NCBI RefSeq assembly: GCF_015291665.1
Contig: NZ_CP030048.1
Coordinates: 2,480,001-2,544,000 of the forward strand
Direction: 5' to 3'
From: Bradyrhizobium sp. CCBAU 53338
GTDB taxonomy: Bacteria > Pseudomonadota > Alphaproteobacteria > Rhizobiales > Xanthobacteraceae
DNA: 64,000 bases
In this document: positions 53,513-61,949 of the stretch, one piece after another
Layout: the number at the start of each line of letters is the position of its first letter
Position numbering within the stretch: the first letter of the stretch is position 1
Program-made: the position numbers and the translations under genes
Notes under the pieces: generated by a model
Told to the model about the DNA's origin: nothing
The model's database searches: none
Seen by the model: only the letters and a program-made list of their open reading frames with translations

Positions 53513-54220
53513 TTAGGGCGCGTTGATCGCGACAATCTCAGGATGACCTTCGAGAAAGTCGAGCACGTCTTGCTGGATGAAATTGTTATTGCGCTTGGCC
53601 AGTCCCTTGAACACTTTCTCGACCATTTCAAAATCGGCTGGCGTATCAACAGTCCAGCGCAGGGCGCCAAGGTCAGGCTCCTGGGTCAGATGCGCGAGCC
53701 GGAATGTTTCCGGGTGGCGGTAGATATAGTGCGTCACGTGCTCTCGCGCGCTCGCGTCGGTCGCTTCGCGATGGGCCCGTTCGAGCGCGGAAAACGCGAC
53801 GACTTCGACGTCCAGGCCGTCGGGATATGTGCGTTCGATGCCATTGCCGGCGAGATCTGATTTGGCGCGTCTCTGCAAATCTACGGCTGCGTCAATGATC
53901 GTCCAGTCGATGAGGGGGCAGTCGCCAGTCAGCCGGATCACATGCTCGGCCGGGCCGAACATTTGCGCTGCGCCGTGAAAACGCCCAAGCACGTCGTGCA
54001 GTGCGCCACGGTAACAAAATACCTGATTGGCGTCGCAGAATGCCTGGATGGGATCGTCGGATGTCTCCTGGCTGGTCGCGACCACGAGCCGCTCGATCGT
54101 CCTTGATCGCCGAATGCGGTCGATCTGCCAACAGAGCATCGGGCGCCCGAGAATCGGCTTCAGCACCTTGCCGGGAAGGCGGGTGGAGGACATGCGGGCC
54201 TGAAGGATGGCAAGGATCAT
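53513..54220 (-). CDS. SpsF/PseF-type cytidylyltransferase
   Basis: A 235-residue nucleotidyltransferase. The N-terminal MILAILQARMSSTRLPGKVL and LGRPMLCWQIDRIRRS are typical of the SpsF-like branch of CMP-sugar synthases. RLTGDCPLIDWTIIDAAVDL and a YPDGLDVEVVAFSALERAH segment follow. It should activate the nonulosonic acid as the CMP-sugar, the last step of the pathway, in place of a classical PseF. The best start is the ATG at 54220; the upstream frame belongs to the previous gene's shadow. It is the final gene of the seven-gene leftward operon. Confidence 0.82.
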   Translation of the reverse strand: MILAILQARMSSTRLPGKVLKPILGRPMLCWQIDRIRRSRTIERLVVATSQETSDDPIQAFCDANQVFCYRGALHDVLGRFHGAAQMFGPAEHVIRLTGDCPLIDWTIIDAAVDLQRRAKSDLAGNGIERTYPDGLDVEVVAFSALERAHREATDASAREHVTHYIYRHPETFRLAHLTQEPDLGALRWTVDTPADFEMVEKVFKGLAKRNNNFIQQDVLDFLEGHPEIVAINAP

Positions 54221-54233
54221 GGGCTGTATCTGG

Positions 54234-55124
54234 CTACCAAAGTGACGGAGTGAGTGTGACAGGATCGTCGATTGCACAAGCGCGCCAGTCAAAGTCGGGG
54301 AGCCGTGTCGCCGAGGCCGAGACGATCTCGGCGAGCTCGTCTCGGCTGGTGACACCCACAATCGCGATATCGACATCGTCCTGCGCGAGAATAAAGCCGA
54401 TCGCGGCCTCGATGGGCCGCAGGCCCGCCTGCTTAATCCGAGCCTGGGTGGCTGCAAGTGCAGGTCCGGCGTGGGCAAGCCGCGCCGGCAACCGCTCGGA
54501 GTCCATGAAGAGCAAACCTTGCAGGAAGACCGAGCGGGCGTGAACCTCGATTCCAAGCTTTTTCAGCAGGGCTAGCTCGCCGTTTTGCCGCAGCCGTTGA
54601 TCAAGAATGCTGAAGGGAAGCTGCATCAAGTCGGGGCGGTATCGCCGAGCCAGTTCGAGGGGCCCGTCATCAAGATAAGCCGAGATACCGATGCGTCTGT
54701 ACAGGCCCTCGTCGCGAAGCCGCTCCAGCAGCGTCCACAGGCGAGGTCCCTCCGAGCCGGCAAGATCGCGCGCCGCGTGAATCAGAATGGCGTCGGCAGG
54801 CGAACGGCCGAGCAGATCGAGTGATCGCCGTGCCCGTCTTTCGACCTCTTCGAGGCCATGGCTCAGCGGCAGTGCTTTGGTCACGATCGCGAAGTCCTGG
54901 TCAGGGGCAAGCGCAGCGCCCAGAACCTCCTCCGCGGTGCCATAGCTAGCTGCGGTGTCGAGTACGCGAACTCCCGCTGCATGCGCAGAGCGGAGTATCG
55001 CTGCGACTTCCGGGGCTGGGACCTGGCCCGCGGCGTTTGAGACGCCGTAGTTTGTGCCGAACTGCACCGTGCCCAGTCCGATCCTGGACGCAAGCGAGGT
55101 CGTGATATCGTTCCGCGCCGTCAT
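54234..55124 (-). CDS. Aldo/keto reductase
   Basis: A 296-residue (beta/alpha)8 aldo-keto reductase. It has IGLGTVQFGTNYGVSNAAGQ, the RVLDTAASYGTAEEVLGAAL segment (Asp and Tyr of the tetrad) and a VTKALPLSHG segment with the Lys. The His position reads ILIHAARDLAG. Cofactor binding is suggested by IAIVGVTSRDELAEI. It starts at the ATG overlapping the stop of the class III aminotransferase gene (TGATG). The pair probably modifies a sugar precursor. The direction of the reaction is unknown. Confidence 0.8.
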   Translation of the reverse strand: MTARNDITTSLASRIGLGTVQFGTNYGVSNAAGQVPAPEVAAILRSAHAAGVRVLDTAASYGTAEEVLGAALAPDQDFAIVTKALPLSHGLEEVERRARRSLDLLGRSPADAILIHAARDLAGSEGPRLWTLLERLRDEGLYRRIGISAYLDDGPLELARRYRPDLMQLPFSILDQRLRQNGELALLKKLGIEVHARSVFLQGLLFMDSERLPARLAHAGPALAATQARIKQAGLRPIEAAIGFILAQDDVDIAIVGVTSRDELAEIVSASATRLPDFDWRACAIDDPVTLTPSLW

Positions 55125-56413
55125 CAGCGAACACGGAAGAGCGGCTCCAGCGGCTCGCATTTGAGGTATTGGCGGATGGCGCGATGATCAACCGCCTGTC
55201 GCAGGATCGGAAAGATCGCTTCATAGGCGGCGAGCAGCGCATCGACGTCCGCCTCGCTGTGCGAGTAGCTGAGGTTATGCGTGCCAAACGACAACAGCCC
55301 GCGCTCCATCATCTCCTGCATCCAGAGCGTCTTGATCTCGAAGGCGTTGGTTTCTTCGATATCCTTGAAAATCAGGAACGACCAGGTCGGGTGACCGCTC
55401 ACCGAAGCAAAATGCCCGATGCCGTGCTTGTCGATTAACTTCGGCACCTCGGCGAGAATGCGCGAGCCGCGTTCGTTCATGGTCGCGATGACGGGCTCGC
55501 GTTTCAACTTGCCGATCGTTGCTTTGGCTGCCGCCAGAGAAAGCGTTTCGCCGCCCATCGTGAATGAAAAGAAGACTTCCTCCATTTCGTGCATGACGTC
55601 GCCGCGGCCGCACACCGCCGACAGCGGGAAGCCGTTGGCGATACCCTTGCCAAGCGTAGTGAGATCAGGGGTCACGCCGAACAGCTCCTGTGCGCCGCCG
55701 AGCGCATAGCGGAAACCGGTGATCGTCTCATCGAACACCAGCAAGGCGCCAGCAGCGTGGGCAAACGCCTTGACGGTTTCGAGATAGCCTGGCGCGGGCT
55801 CGACAACGTTCATCGGTTCCATGATGACGGCTGCGACCTGGCCCTTGTATTCGGCTAGTGCTTTCTCGAGCGCCGGCAGGTCATTGTAGGCAAAGCCATG
55901 AGTGAGGTCCCGCGTCGCCTGGGGGACGCCCTTGCTGCGCGCGGTTGAGCCGATGTACCAGTCCTGCCAGCCGTGATAGCCGCAGACCAGCACGTGGTCG
56001 CGCCCGGTGAAGGCGCGAGCAACACGGATGGCGCCCGCGGTGGCATCCGATCCGTTCTTGCCAAAGCGCACCATTTCCGCGCTCGGCACGACCTCGCACA
56101 GGAGCTCCGCCACTTCGGTTTCGAGCGGATGGGAGAGGGTGAAGATCGTGCCATCCTCGAGTTGTGCTGCCACCGCCGCATTCACGTCCGGATCGGCGTA
56201 GCCGAGCGTTACCGAGCACAGACCATTGATGAAATCGATATACTCATGACCATCGACGTCCCAGACCTTCGACCCCTTGCCGCGCGAGATGAAGTAGGGT
56301 GAAACGCCGAACGGATACTGCGTCACGCTCTTGGAAAAGGTCTGCGCGCCGAGCGGGATCGTCTTTCGGGCGCGCGCGAGAAGTGCTTCCGATTCTGCGT
56401 AGCGAAGGGACAT
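55124..56413 (-). CDS. Class III aminotransferase (glutamate-1-semialdehyde mutase-like)
   Basis: A 429-residue PLP enzyme. The N-terminus has GAQTFSKSVTQYPFGVSPYF. The core shows VRFGKNGSDATAGAIRVARA and CGYHGWQDWYIGSTARSKGV. The PLP lysine lies in LTTLGKGIANGFPLSAVCG, and an LLVFDETITGFRYALG segment precedes it. It belongs to the GSA-aminomutase-like branch found in glycan clusters, where it aminates a carbonyl-bearing sugar or alters a nonulosonic acid side chain. It shares an operon with PseI upstream and the aldo/keto reductase downstream (one-base TGATG overlap). Confidence 0.82.
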   Translation of the reverse strand: MSLRYAESEALLARARKTIPLGAQTFSKSVTQYPFGVSPYFISRGKGSKVWDVDGHEYIDFINGLCSVTLGYADPDVNAAVAAQLEDGTIFTLSHPLETEVAELLCEVVPSAEMVRFGKNGSDATAGAIRVARAFTGRDHVLVCGYHGWQDWYIGSTARSKGVPQATRDLTHGFAYNDLPALEKALAEYKGQVAAVIMEPMNVVEPAPGYLETVKAFAHAAGALLVFDETITGFRYALGGAQELFGVTPDLTTLGKGIANGFPLSAVCGRGDVMHEMEEVFFSFTMGGETLSLAAAKATIGKLKREPVIATMNERGSRILAEVPKLIDKHGIGHFASVSGHPTWSFLIFKDIEETNAFEIKTLWMQEMMERGLLSFGTHNLSYSHSEADVDALLAAYEAIFPILRQAVDHRAIRQYLKCEPLEPLFRVR

Positions 56414-56453
56414 GTTTTTTCCAGGCGCGGAGGTTGAGTGAGGGGCGGATCGA

Positions 56454-57509
56454 TCAGGCGATTGCCGACCACGTTAGCGCCTCACCATAGGCGATGTCAC
56501 GTGCGGCGGTGCGCCCGATGATGTCAGGCAGGTGCTTGGGCGGGAGGCCGAATCCCGGCCGGATCACGCGCACGTTCTCCGCCGTAAGCGGCTGGCCCGC
56601 CATGATCGGCTTGACGGCATAGATCGAGCGACGGAAGCGGGTGTTGGCCGCCTCGCTGGGCGCCAGGCTGTAGTCAACCGTGCCAAGCGAAGCCCACGCC
56701 GACTTGCAATCGTCGACGAGCGTCCTGAACTCGTCCGGCTCGAGTGAGAAGGCCGCGTCGGGACCACCATCGGCGCGCGAGAGCGTGAAATGCTTTTCGA
56801 TGATGGAGCCGCCGAGAACGGTGGAAGCGACGCACGCTGCGGAGCCAGGCGCGTGATCGGAAAGACCCGATACCACCCCGAATGCGGCCCCAAGATGAGT
56901 TACGGTGCGTACGTTGGCTTCCTCGATCGGGGCAGGGTAAGCGCTCGTACAATGCAGCAGCGCAATGCCGCTGGCGCCGTTGTTCCGCGCTGTCTCGACG
57001 GCATCCTGGATCTCGCCGAGATTCGCCATGCCGGTGGAGATGATCATCGGCTTGCCGCGGCGCGCGACATATTTGATCAGCGGCAGATCGATCACTTCGA
57101 ACGAGGCAATCTTGTACGCGGGCGCCTCGAGCCCGGCGAGCAGGTCGACGGCAGTTTCATCGAAAGGTGTCGAAAAAATCGTGATGCCGAGTTCGCGCGC
57201 CTTCGCGAACATCTGCGCATGCCACTCGAACGGAGTGTAAGCTTCCTTGTAGAGCTGGTGCAGCTGGTAGCCGTCCCACAATCCGCCCTTGATCTGAAAG
57301 TCCGGGCCGTCGTGCGGGATCGTCATGGTATCGGGCGTGTAGGTCTGGATCTTGAGCGCATCCGCGCCGGTCGCGGCCGCAGCCTCGATCAGGTCCAGGG
57401 CCTTGGCGAGGCGGCCGCCATGGTTCGCCGACAATTCGGCGATGATGTAAGGGGGATAATCGGGGCCGATCTTGCGGCCGGCGATTTCGAATTCCGGGCT
57501 CCGGCTCAT
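56454..57509 (-). CDS. pseI: Pseudaminic acid synthase
   Basis: A 351-residue NeuB-family enzyme. IGPDYPPYIIAELSANHGGR opens the TIM barrel, followed by ALKIQTYTPDTMTIPHDGP, which is typical of PseI rather than NeuB. FSTPFDETAVDLLAGLEAPA and KPMIISTGMANLGEIQDAVE carry other active-site residues. The C-terminal SAF-like domain has PIMAGQPLTAENVRVIRPGF. It condenses the 6-deoxy-2,4-diacetamido hexose with phosphoenolpyruvate. The start overlaps the stop of the PIG-L gene by 4 bases (ATGA). Confidence 0.93.
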   Translation of the reverse strand: MSRSPEFEIAGRKIGPDYPPYIIAELSANHGGRLAKALDLIEAAAATGADALKIQTYTPDTMTIPHDGPDFQIKGGLWDGYQLHQLYKEAYTPFEWHAQMFAKARELGITIFSTPFDETAVDLLAGLEAPAYKIASFEVIDLPLIKYVARRGKPMIISTGMANLGEIQDAVETARNNGASGIALLHCTSAYPAPIEEANVRTVTHLGAAFGVVSGLSDHAPGSAACVASTVLGGSIIEKHFTLSRADGGPDAAFSLEPDEFRTLVDDCKSAWASLGTVDYSLAPSEAANTRFRRSIYAVKPIMAGQPLTAENVRVIRPGFGLPPKHLPDIIGRTAARDIAYGEALTWSAIA

Positions 57510-58195
57510 GGCTCAACCTCTCGCAACACGGTGAATGCTTCCGCGGCCGCAAGGCCAACTGTAGCGCCGCGCAGCTTTGTAAGTGCCGCGACGGCTTCGT
57601 AGGATCGAGGATGCGGAAAGTCGCGCATCTCCGCATCATACGCCCGCAGGGCGTCGAGCTTTCGTACGAGTGTGCTCGCCACGCCCACGAAGTGATTGGG
57701 GCGGAACGCGTTTCCCCGGCTCTGAAAAACCCACTCTGTGCTCGACAAAGTCTCGAAACCGTAGACGGCGACGACCTTCTGGCCTGGCATCGGCCGTACC
57801 GCGGTCATCGTCGCTTCGCTCACGAGCCGGTGGTCGGCGTTGAGGTCGTCGCCGTGATGCGTGTAGACAAGATCGGGTTGGAGCGCAGCCAGGAGCGTCT
57901 CGATGCTTTGAGTAATATCGAGTAGCGAAATCGTATCTAGCCGCTGATCGGGGTAGTCGAAGAAGTGCGGCCGCTCACAACCGATGATGTTCGCAGCCTT
58001 GAAAGCTGCCTCACGTCGCTCAGTGAGAAGGCGCTCGCGTTCAGCATTCATCGCCTTTCGCGATTCGATCCCGTCTGCCACGAAGACGACGTGTACGGAA
58101 TCCCCGCGATCGACGTGGCGCGCCATAGTGCCGCCGCAGCCCAGTATCTCGTCGTCAGGATGGGCGGCGCATACAAGAATGGTTCGGTGCGTCAT
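57506..58195 (-). CDS. PIG-L family deacetylase
   Basis: A 229-residue metal-dependent deacetylase. The HPDDE motif is residues 12-16 (VCAAHPDDEILGCGG), and a further metal His occurs in YTHHGDDLNADHRLV. PIG-L enzymes remove N-acetyl groups from sugars. Here, within the Pse operon, it may remove an acetyl group from the diacetamido sugar so that the next enzyme can replace it. It overlaps pseI by 4 bases. A role in lipid A or teichoic precursors is a weaker alternative. Confidence 0.85.
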   Translation of the reverse strand: MTHRTILVCAAHPDDEILGCGGTMARHVDRGDSVHVVFVADGIESRKAMNAERERLLTERREAAFKAANIIGCERPHFFDYPDQRLDTISLLDITQSIETLLAALQPDLVYTHHGDDLNADHRLVSEATMTAVRPMPGQKVVAVYGFETLSSTEWVFQSRGNAFRPNHFVGVASTLVRKLDALRAYDAEMRDFPHPRSYEAVAALTKLRGATVGLAAAEAFTVLREVEP

Positions 58196-58208
58196 GCTGA
58201 TGCTGATC

Positions 58209-58895
58209 TCAAGACTGGGGCGACAACTTTGAAAATTCGACCTTTGCACTTACGACGCTACCGTCGAGCGAGGCGCCGGTAAATTCCATGTGCCAGCCGC
58301 CGTGGTCGACGAAAGCATGTGGATAGCCGGCAGCGTCCAGCATACGGATGTGATCGTAGAGTGATTCTGCCGTTCCGCTACCAGGGATCTCGCTTTGTTC
58401 GGGCTTTCGGCGCACAAAGACCGTTGGCTCGCCAGTTTGCGCAGTTGGCGACGGCTCGGTCGCAACCATCCATTCGACAATGTCCAGGGTGGTCGATGCG
58501 GCACGGCGAAAGATGTCCTCCGCGCTGCCGGAAAGCTCGAGCGGCCGCTTGATATAAACCGGCCCGGCATCGAGTTGCTCGGTCATACGCAAGGCCGAGA
58601 GCTTGGTCTCCCGGATGCCGCGGCCGATGAGGTTTTGCAGCGGGCTACCGCCGCGCCCGAACGGCACGTCCGTCATGTGAAAACATACACATTCGTATGC
58701 GTCGAGAATCGACTTCGGAACGATGGATGACCAGTGTGGAAAAAAAACATAGCGAGGTGCGAGCGGACGCAGGAGTTCGGGCGTTAGATCCGATTTGCTG
58801 GTTACGGTGATCCACTCACCCGGCAGATTGTTGCGCCGGCGCAGAAATTCATCGATCGGCCAGCCAGTCCTGCTGGCAAATACATATCGTGTCAT
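58209..58895 (-). CDS. Formyltransferase-like enzyme of the nonulosonic acid operon
   Basis: A 228-residue protein of the formyl-tetrahydrofolate-dependent transferase fold. The diagnostic part is FHMTDVPFGRGGSPLQNLIG near the middle (the His of HxS/LP..G signature), and RMTEQLDAGPVYIKRPLELS follows. Such enzymes N-formylate an amino sugar. With the PIG-L deacetylase 13 bases downstream, a deacetylate-then-formylate exchange is an attractive inference. It overlaps the PseG-PseH gene by 4 bases. WbkC-like N-formylation of perosamine is the main alternative, since gmd and a perosamine-like aminotransferase are nearby. Confidence 0.78.
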   Translation of the reverse strand: MTRYVFASRTGWPIDEFLRRRNNLPGEWITVTSKSDLTPELLRPLAPRYVFFPHWSSIVPKSILDAYECVCFHMTDVPFGRGGSPLQNLIGRGIRETKLSALRMTEQLDAGPVYIKRPLELSGSAEDIFRRAASTTLDIVEWMVATEPSPTAQTGEPTVFVRRKPEQSEIPGSGTAESLYDHIRMLDAAGYPHAFVDHGGWHMEFTGASLDGSVVSAKVEFSKLSPQS

Positions 58896-60427
58896 TGCGC
58901 CTGTCCCGAAATTCTGCTGGCTTTTTGCCCGCTCGCGTCCGCGGGCAATTGATAAACGAAATAATCGGCATCTTCGACAGCAAGCGCGAAGCCGCTCTTC
59001 AGGAACGTTCGCTGCGAAGCAAGATTCTCACGCTTCACCCGCGCCTCGATGCGTTCGCAGAACCCTTGCCTGAAGGCTTCTCGGCAGGCCAAAACGAGGG
59101 CGCCTGCGCCATGTCCCTGGCCACGGATGTGCCTAGCCAGTGCAATACTGACCGTCGCGGTCCCCGTCAATTCCGTGTGAAAGCGCACGTTGCCGCAAGG
59201 TCTACCATCGAGTTCAAGGATGAAGATCAGTGTGGTCGGGTCAGCGAGACGGCTGGCAAACCATGCGGAATGGGTATCCCATGGCACTGCCCGGGTATCG
59301 CCGAACAATGCTCGAGTGCCAGGGTCATTGCGCCAAAGCCACAGCCTTCGCGCGTCTTCAACGGCAGCACGGCGCAGCGTCAGGGTGCCGGCACGCTTCG
59401 GCAGTGCAAGCTCATCGATGGCCGCCGCAACGCGTTGCACACCGTTCCCGTCGCAGACGCTGGCTGCCTGCCGCGACATACGTGCGAGTTCGTCGAGATG
59501 AAGAGAGAGTTCGCTCAGAATTCGCGAAATAGCTTGAGGCAAATCAGGGCCTGGCGTGACAACTCGTGCGGCTCCCGCTCTTTCTAGTGCGCGAGCATTG
59601 TCTTGCTGGTTGGCGGCGACGACGAACAGGATTGAGGGCAGGCCGAGGCAGCAGCGTTCCCAGCTCGACGTGCCGGGCGTTCCCACTGCCACGTCAGTGC
59701 TTGCCATCAATTCGGCGATTTCGGGAGGATCGACATGGACTTCGATACGGTTCGAAGCTTCTCGGAGTGCGACAATCACGTCGAGAGAAGGCGCTATCGG
59801 CCCGGTCACCACGATGATTCGTGCAATGTTCTCCAATGCTAACAAGGATCGCGCGATAACGGCGGTCTGCCCCCCGATGTCAGTGAGCCCGAGTGAGATG
59901 AACAGCGACGATAGCTTCGGCACCGCAGTTCGTCGCGCTAACGAGCCGGCGCGCAGTTCTCCGAAAACACTGCGCAGCAACGTGTAGGAAGCGCCCGCTA
60001 GCACGCGGCAATGCGCTGGAACCAGGCCGGCGTAATCGTGGCTGCTGCGATTGAGCGTCATATCGACGAGCATGTCGCAATCATGTGGCCGGCTCGGCGC
60101 ATCTTCGATCACGAGGATCGGGCACGCATGCTGGCGCAGTGCATGCTCGAACGGTTCGCCGAGCCTGTAGGAATCAACTACGATAAGGTCAATGTGCGTC
60201 CCGGCATGCTTGCCGCCGAGGAGGGCGGCATTCCAGTCGTTTTTGTCTGCCTCGAGCAACGCGATGCCCGAACGGGCGAGGGCGGGTACGGCGTCGGCCG
60301 TTCCGGTCGCGCATACGAATATGATCTCGGCACCACGCTGCTGCATTTCGGTCGCCAGCGTCAGGCACCGCACAACGTGGCCACCTCCGATGACCGGATC
60401 GGCATCGGCTCGGAACGCGATCAGCAT
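58892..60427 (-). CDS. PseG hydrolase fused to a PseH-like GNAT acetyltransferase
   Basis: A 511-residue bifunctional protein. Residues 1-345 are a PseG-like UDP-sugar hydrolase: RADADPVIGGGHVVRCLTLA at the start, later KLSSLFISLGLTDIGGQTAV and VAVGTPGTSSWERCCLGLPS (the metal/diphosphate region). Residues about 350-500 are a GNAT domain with LTLRRAAVEDARRLWLWRND and the acetyl-CoA loop near HIRGQGHGAGALVL, matching PseH. The two steps (4-N-acetylation, then UDP removal) are consecutive in the pathway, so fusion makes biochemical sense. It is the first gene of the seven-gene operon. No separate pseH is seen. Confidence 0.88.
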   Translation of the reverse strand: MLIAFRADADPVIGGGHVVRCLTLATEMQQRGAEIIFVCATGTADAVPALARSGIALLEADKNDWNAALLGGKHAGTHIDLIVVDSYRLGEPFEHALRQHACPILVIEDAPSRPHDCDMLVDMTLNRSSHDYAGLVPAHCRVLAGASYTLLRSVFGELRAGSLARRTAVPKLSSLFISLGLTDIGGQTAVIARSLLALENIARIIVVTGPIAPSLDVIVALREASNRIEVHVDPPEIAELMASTDVAVGTPGTSSWERCCLGLPSILFVVAANQQDNARALERAGAARVVTPGPDLPQAISRILSELSLHLDELARMSRQAASVCDGNGVQRVAAAIDELALPKRAGTLTLRRAAVEDARRLWLWRNDPGTRALFGDTRAVPWDTHSAWFASRLADPTTLIFILELDGRPCGNVRFHTELTGTATVSIALARHIRGQGHGAGALVLACREAFRQGFCERIEARVKRENLASQRTFLKSGFALAVEDADYFVYQLPADASGQKASRISGQAQ

Positions 60428-60473
60428 TGTGGGTTCGTGCTCCGACCTGGGGTTGGCTGCATGTCGTGGATCA

Positions 60474-61727
60474 TCACGGCTGTATAAACCAGCCGACCGC
60501 GCTAATCAAAACCGAGCCGAAGGCGATGGCGGCGGCGGATCGCGGCATCTTCGCCCCGCGTCGCCACAGCGTGAACAGTTGGATCGCAACCCCGCCGAGC
60601 GTCTGCAAGGCGATCAGGATCGCTGAGAGGCGCAGGCTCAGCATCCCGTGAACGCCCAGGCTGGCCACGAGTGCTCCGATAATCACCATCAGCACGATGG
60701 TTCGGCGGGCGGCCGGCGCCGAGCGCCTCGCTCGCGCCAACCGCAGTTCCAGTGAAGCCCACGCACTCCAGCCGTAGGCCTGGACCATCAAGACGGGAAA
60801 GAGGCCGACCACAGGCTGCATTTTGTCGGTCGCGATGGAACGGAAGTGCACGTACTCTACGGTGAACGGGAACGCTGCAATCATTGCCACCGCAACGATT
60901 GCGATCGCAATTAAATAGTAGCTGAGCAAACGGTCGTACAGCCGCGACCTCATGCGATAGAGCCGCGCAAACAGACCGGTCGCGACGACGCTGTGCGCGA
61001 TCAACAGCGCAGATGCGACGCGGAAATCCACCGAATAGACGGAGAGGTCTTCGACCGTGAGAAAAGCGCCAACATAGATCCTGCCGCTCACCGCCGCCCA
61101 GATCGATGCCAATGTGAACGCGAGGAGCGGCAGTCCGATCCCGAGGGCCGATTGCATTCGGCTCGTCAGTCCGGCCTTCTTCCATCGCGCGAAGAACATC
61201 AGCGCGACGATGACGACAAGAGCCGAAACAAGGGTCGCTGCAGCGCCAAGCGGTGCGATGCCGTTTAGGCCCACGAGTGCCAGGCACGTGGCGATCCCGG
61301 TCATGCCGTAGATCGAGATGCTTTCGAGCCACGGCGCCAGATTCCGATGCGAGAAGGTGCGCATATAGGAGGTGAGCGCGACCTGTGCGAGCGCGATGGT
61401 GCAGGCACCAAGAACGACCGCCTGCGTCGGTGCGTCCAGCACAAATGCCGCAATCACCGCTGCGACTGTCAACACGGTTCCCGGGCCGGCAACGCACAGG
61501 GCCATGATGTCGGCCACCGGAACCAATCGTCGCAACAGGGAAAGTTGCGGTATGGCGGCGGGAATACCAAGCGTCAAGAATGTCGCAGCTAGCGCAGACC
61601 AGGACCAGGCATACTCGACGATGCCATAGGACGAGCTATCCAGGCAGGCTGCGAGCAGCAGCGGTGCCAGATAGGCCGCCGCCTTGGACAATCCAAAGTT
61701 CGTGAAATAGACCCCAACCCTGAGCAT
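60474..61727 (-). CDS. Flippase-like membrane protein (MOP superfamily)
   Basis: A 417-residue protein with about 12 hydrophobic segments. LRVGVYFTNFGLSKAAAYLA at the N-terminus and VEYAWSWSALAATFLTLG next to it resemble Wzx flippases. It lies 46 bases upstream of the PseG-PseH gene on the same strand, so it may be the first gene of the nonulosonic acid operon and export the glycan. I used the ATG at 61727; a longer frame reaches 62423 but runs opposite to a methyltransferase gene and is not credible. Confidence 0.7.
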   Translation of the reverse strand: MLRVGVYFTNFGLSKAAAYLAPLLLAACLDSSSYGIVEYAWSWSALAATFLTLGIPAAIPQLSLLRRLVPVADIMALCVAGPGTVLTVAAVIAAFVLDAPTQAVVLGACTIALAQVALTSYMRTFSHRNLAPWLESISIYGMTGIATCLALVGLNGIAPLGAAATLVSALVVIVALMFFARWKKAGLTSRMQSALGIGLPLLAFTLASIWAAVSGRIYVGAFLTVEDLSVYSVDFRVASALLIAHSVVATGLFARLYRMRSRLYDRLLSYYLIAIAIVAVAMIAAFPFTVEYVHFRSIATDKMQPVVGLFPVLMVQAYGWSAWASLELRLARARRSAPAARRTIVLMVIIGALVASLGVHGMLSLRLSAILIALQTLGGVAIQLFTLWRRGAKMPRSAAAIAFGSVLISAVGWFIQP

Positions 61728-61949
61728 TGGGTTCCGGCCGGAGATGAGGCCAAACGCGCCCTTCTTCGACTGGCTGGTGTTCGGTGGATGGCCACGATCG
61801 TGCAAAATAAGGCATCTCCCAACCAGAGCCCCCTCGTGGGCCGGTCGCGCGCGACGTTGACCTACAGCGATTTCCGGCGCTTGGCAAAGGCTTGAGCAAA
61901 TGGCACAAGCTCTTGGAATGATTAACAATTGCGTGAGTCGAATCGACCG

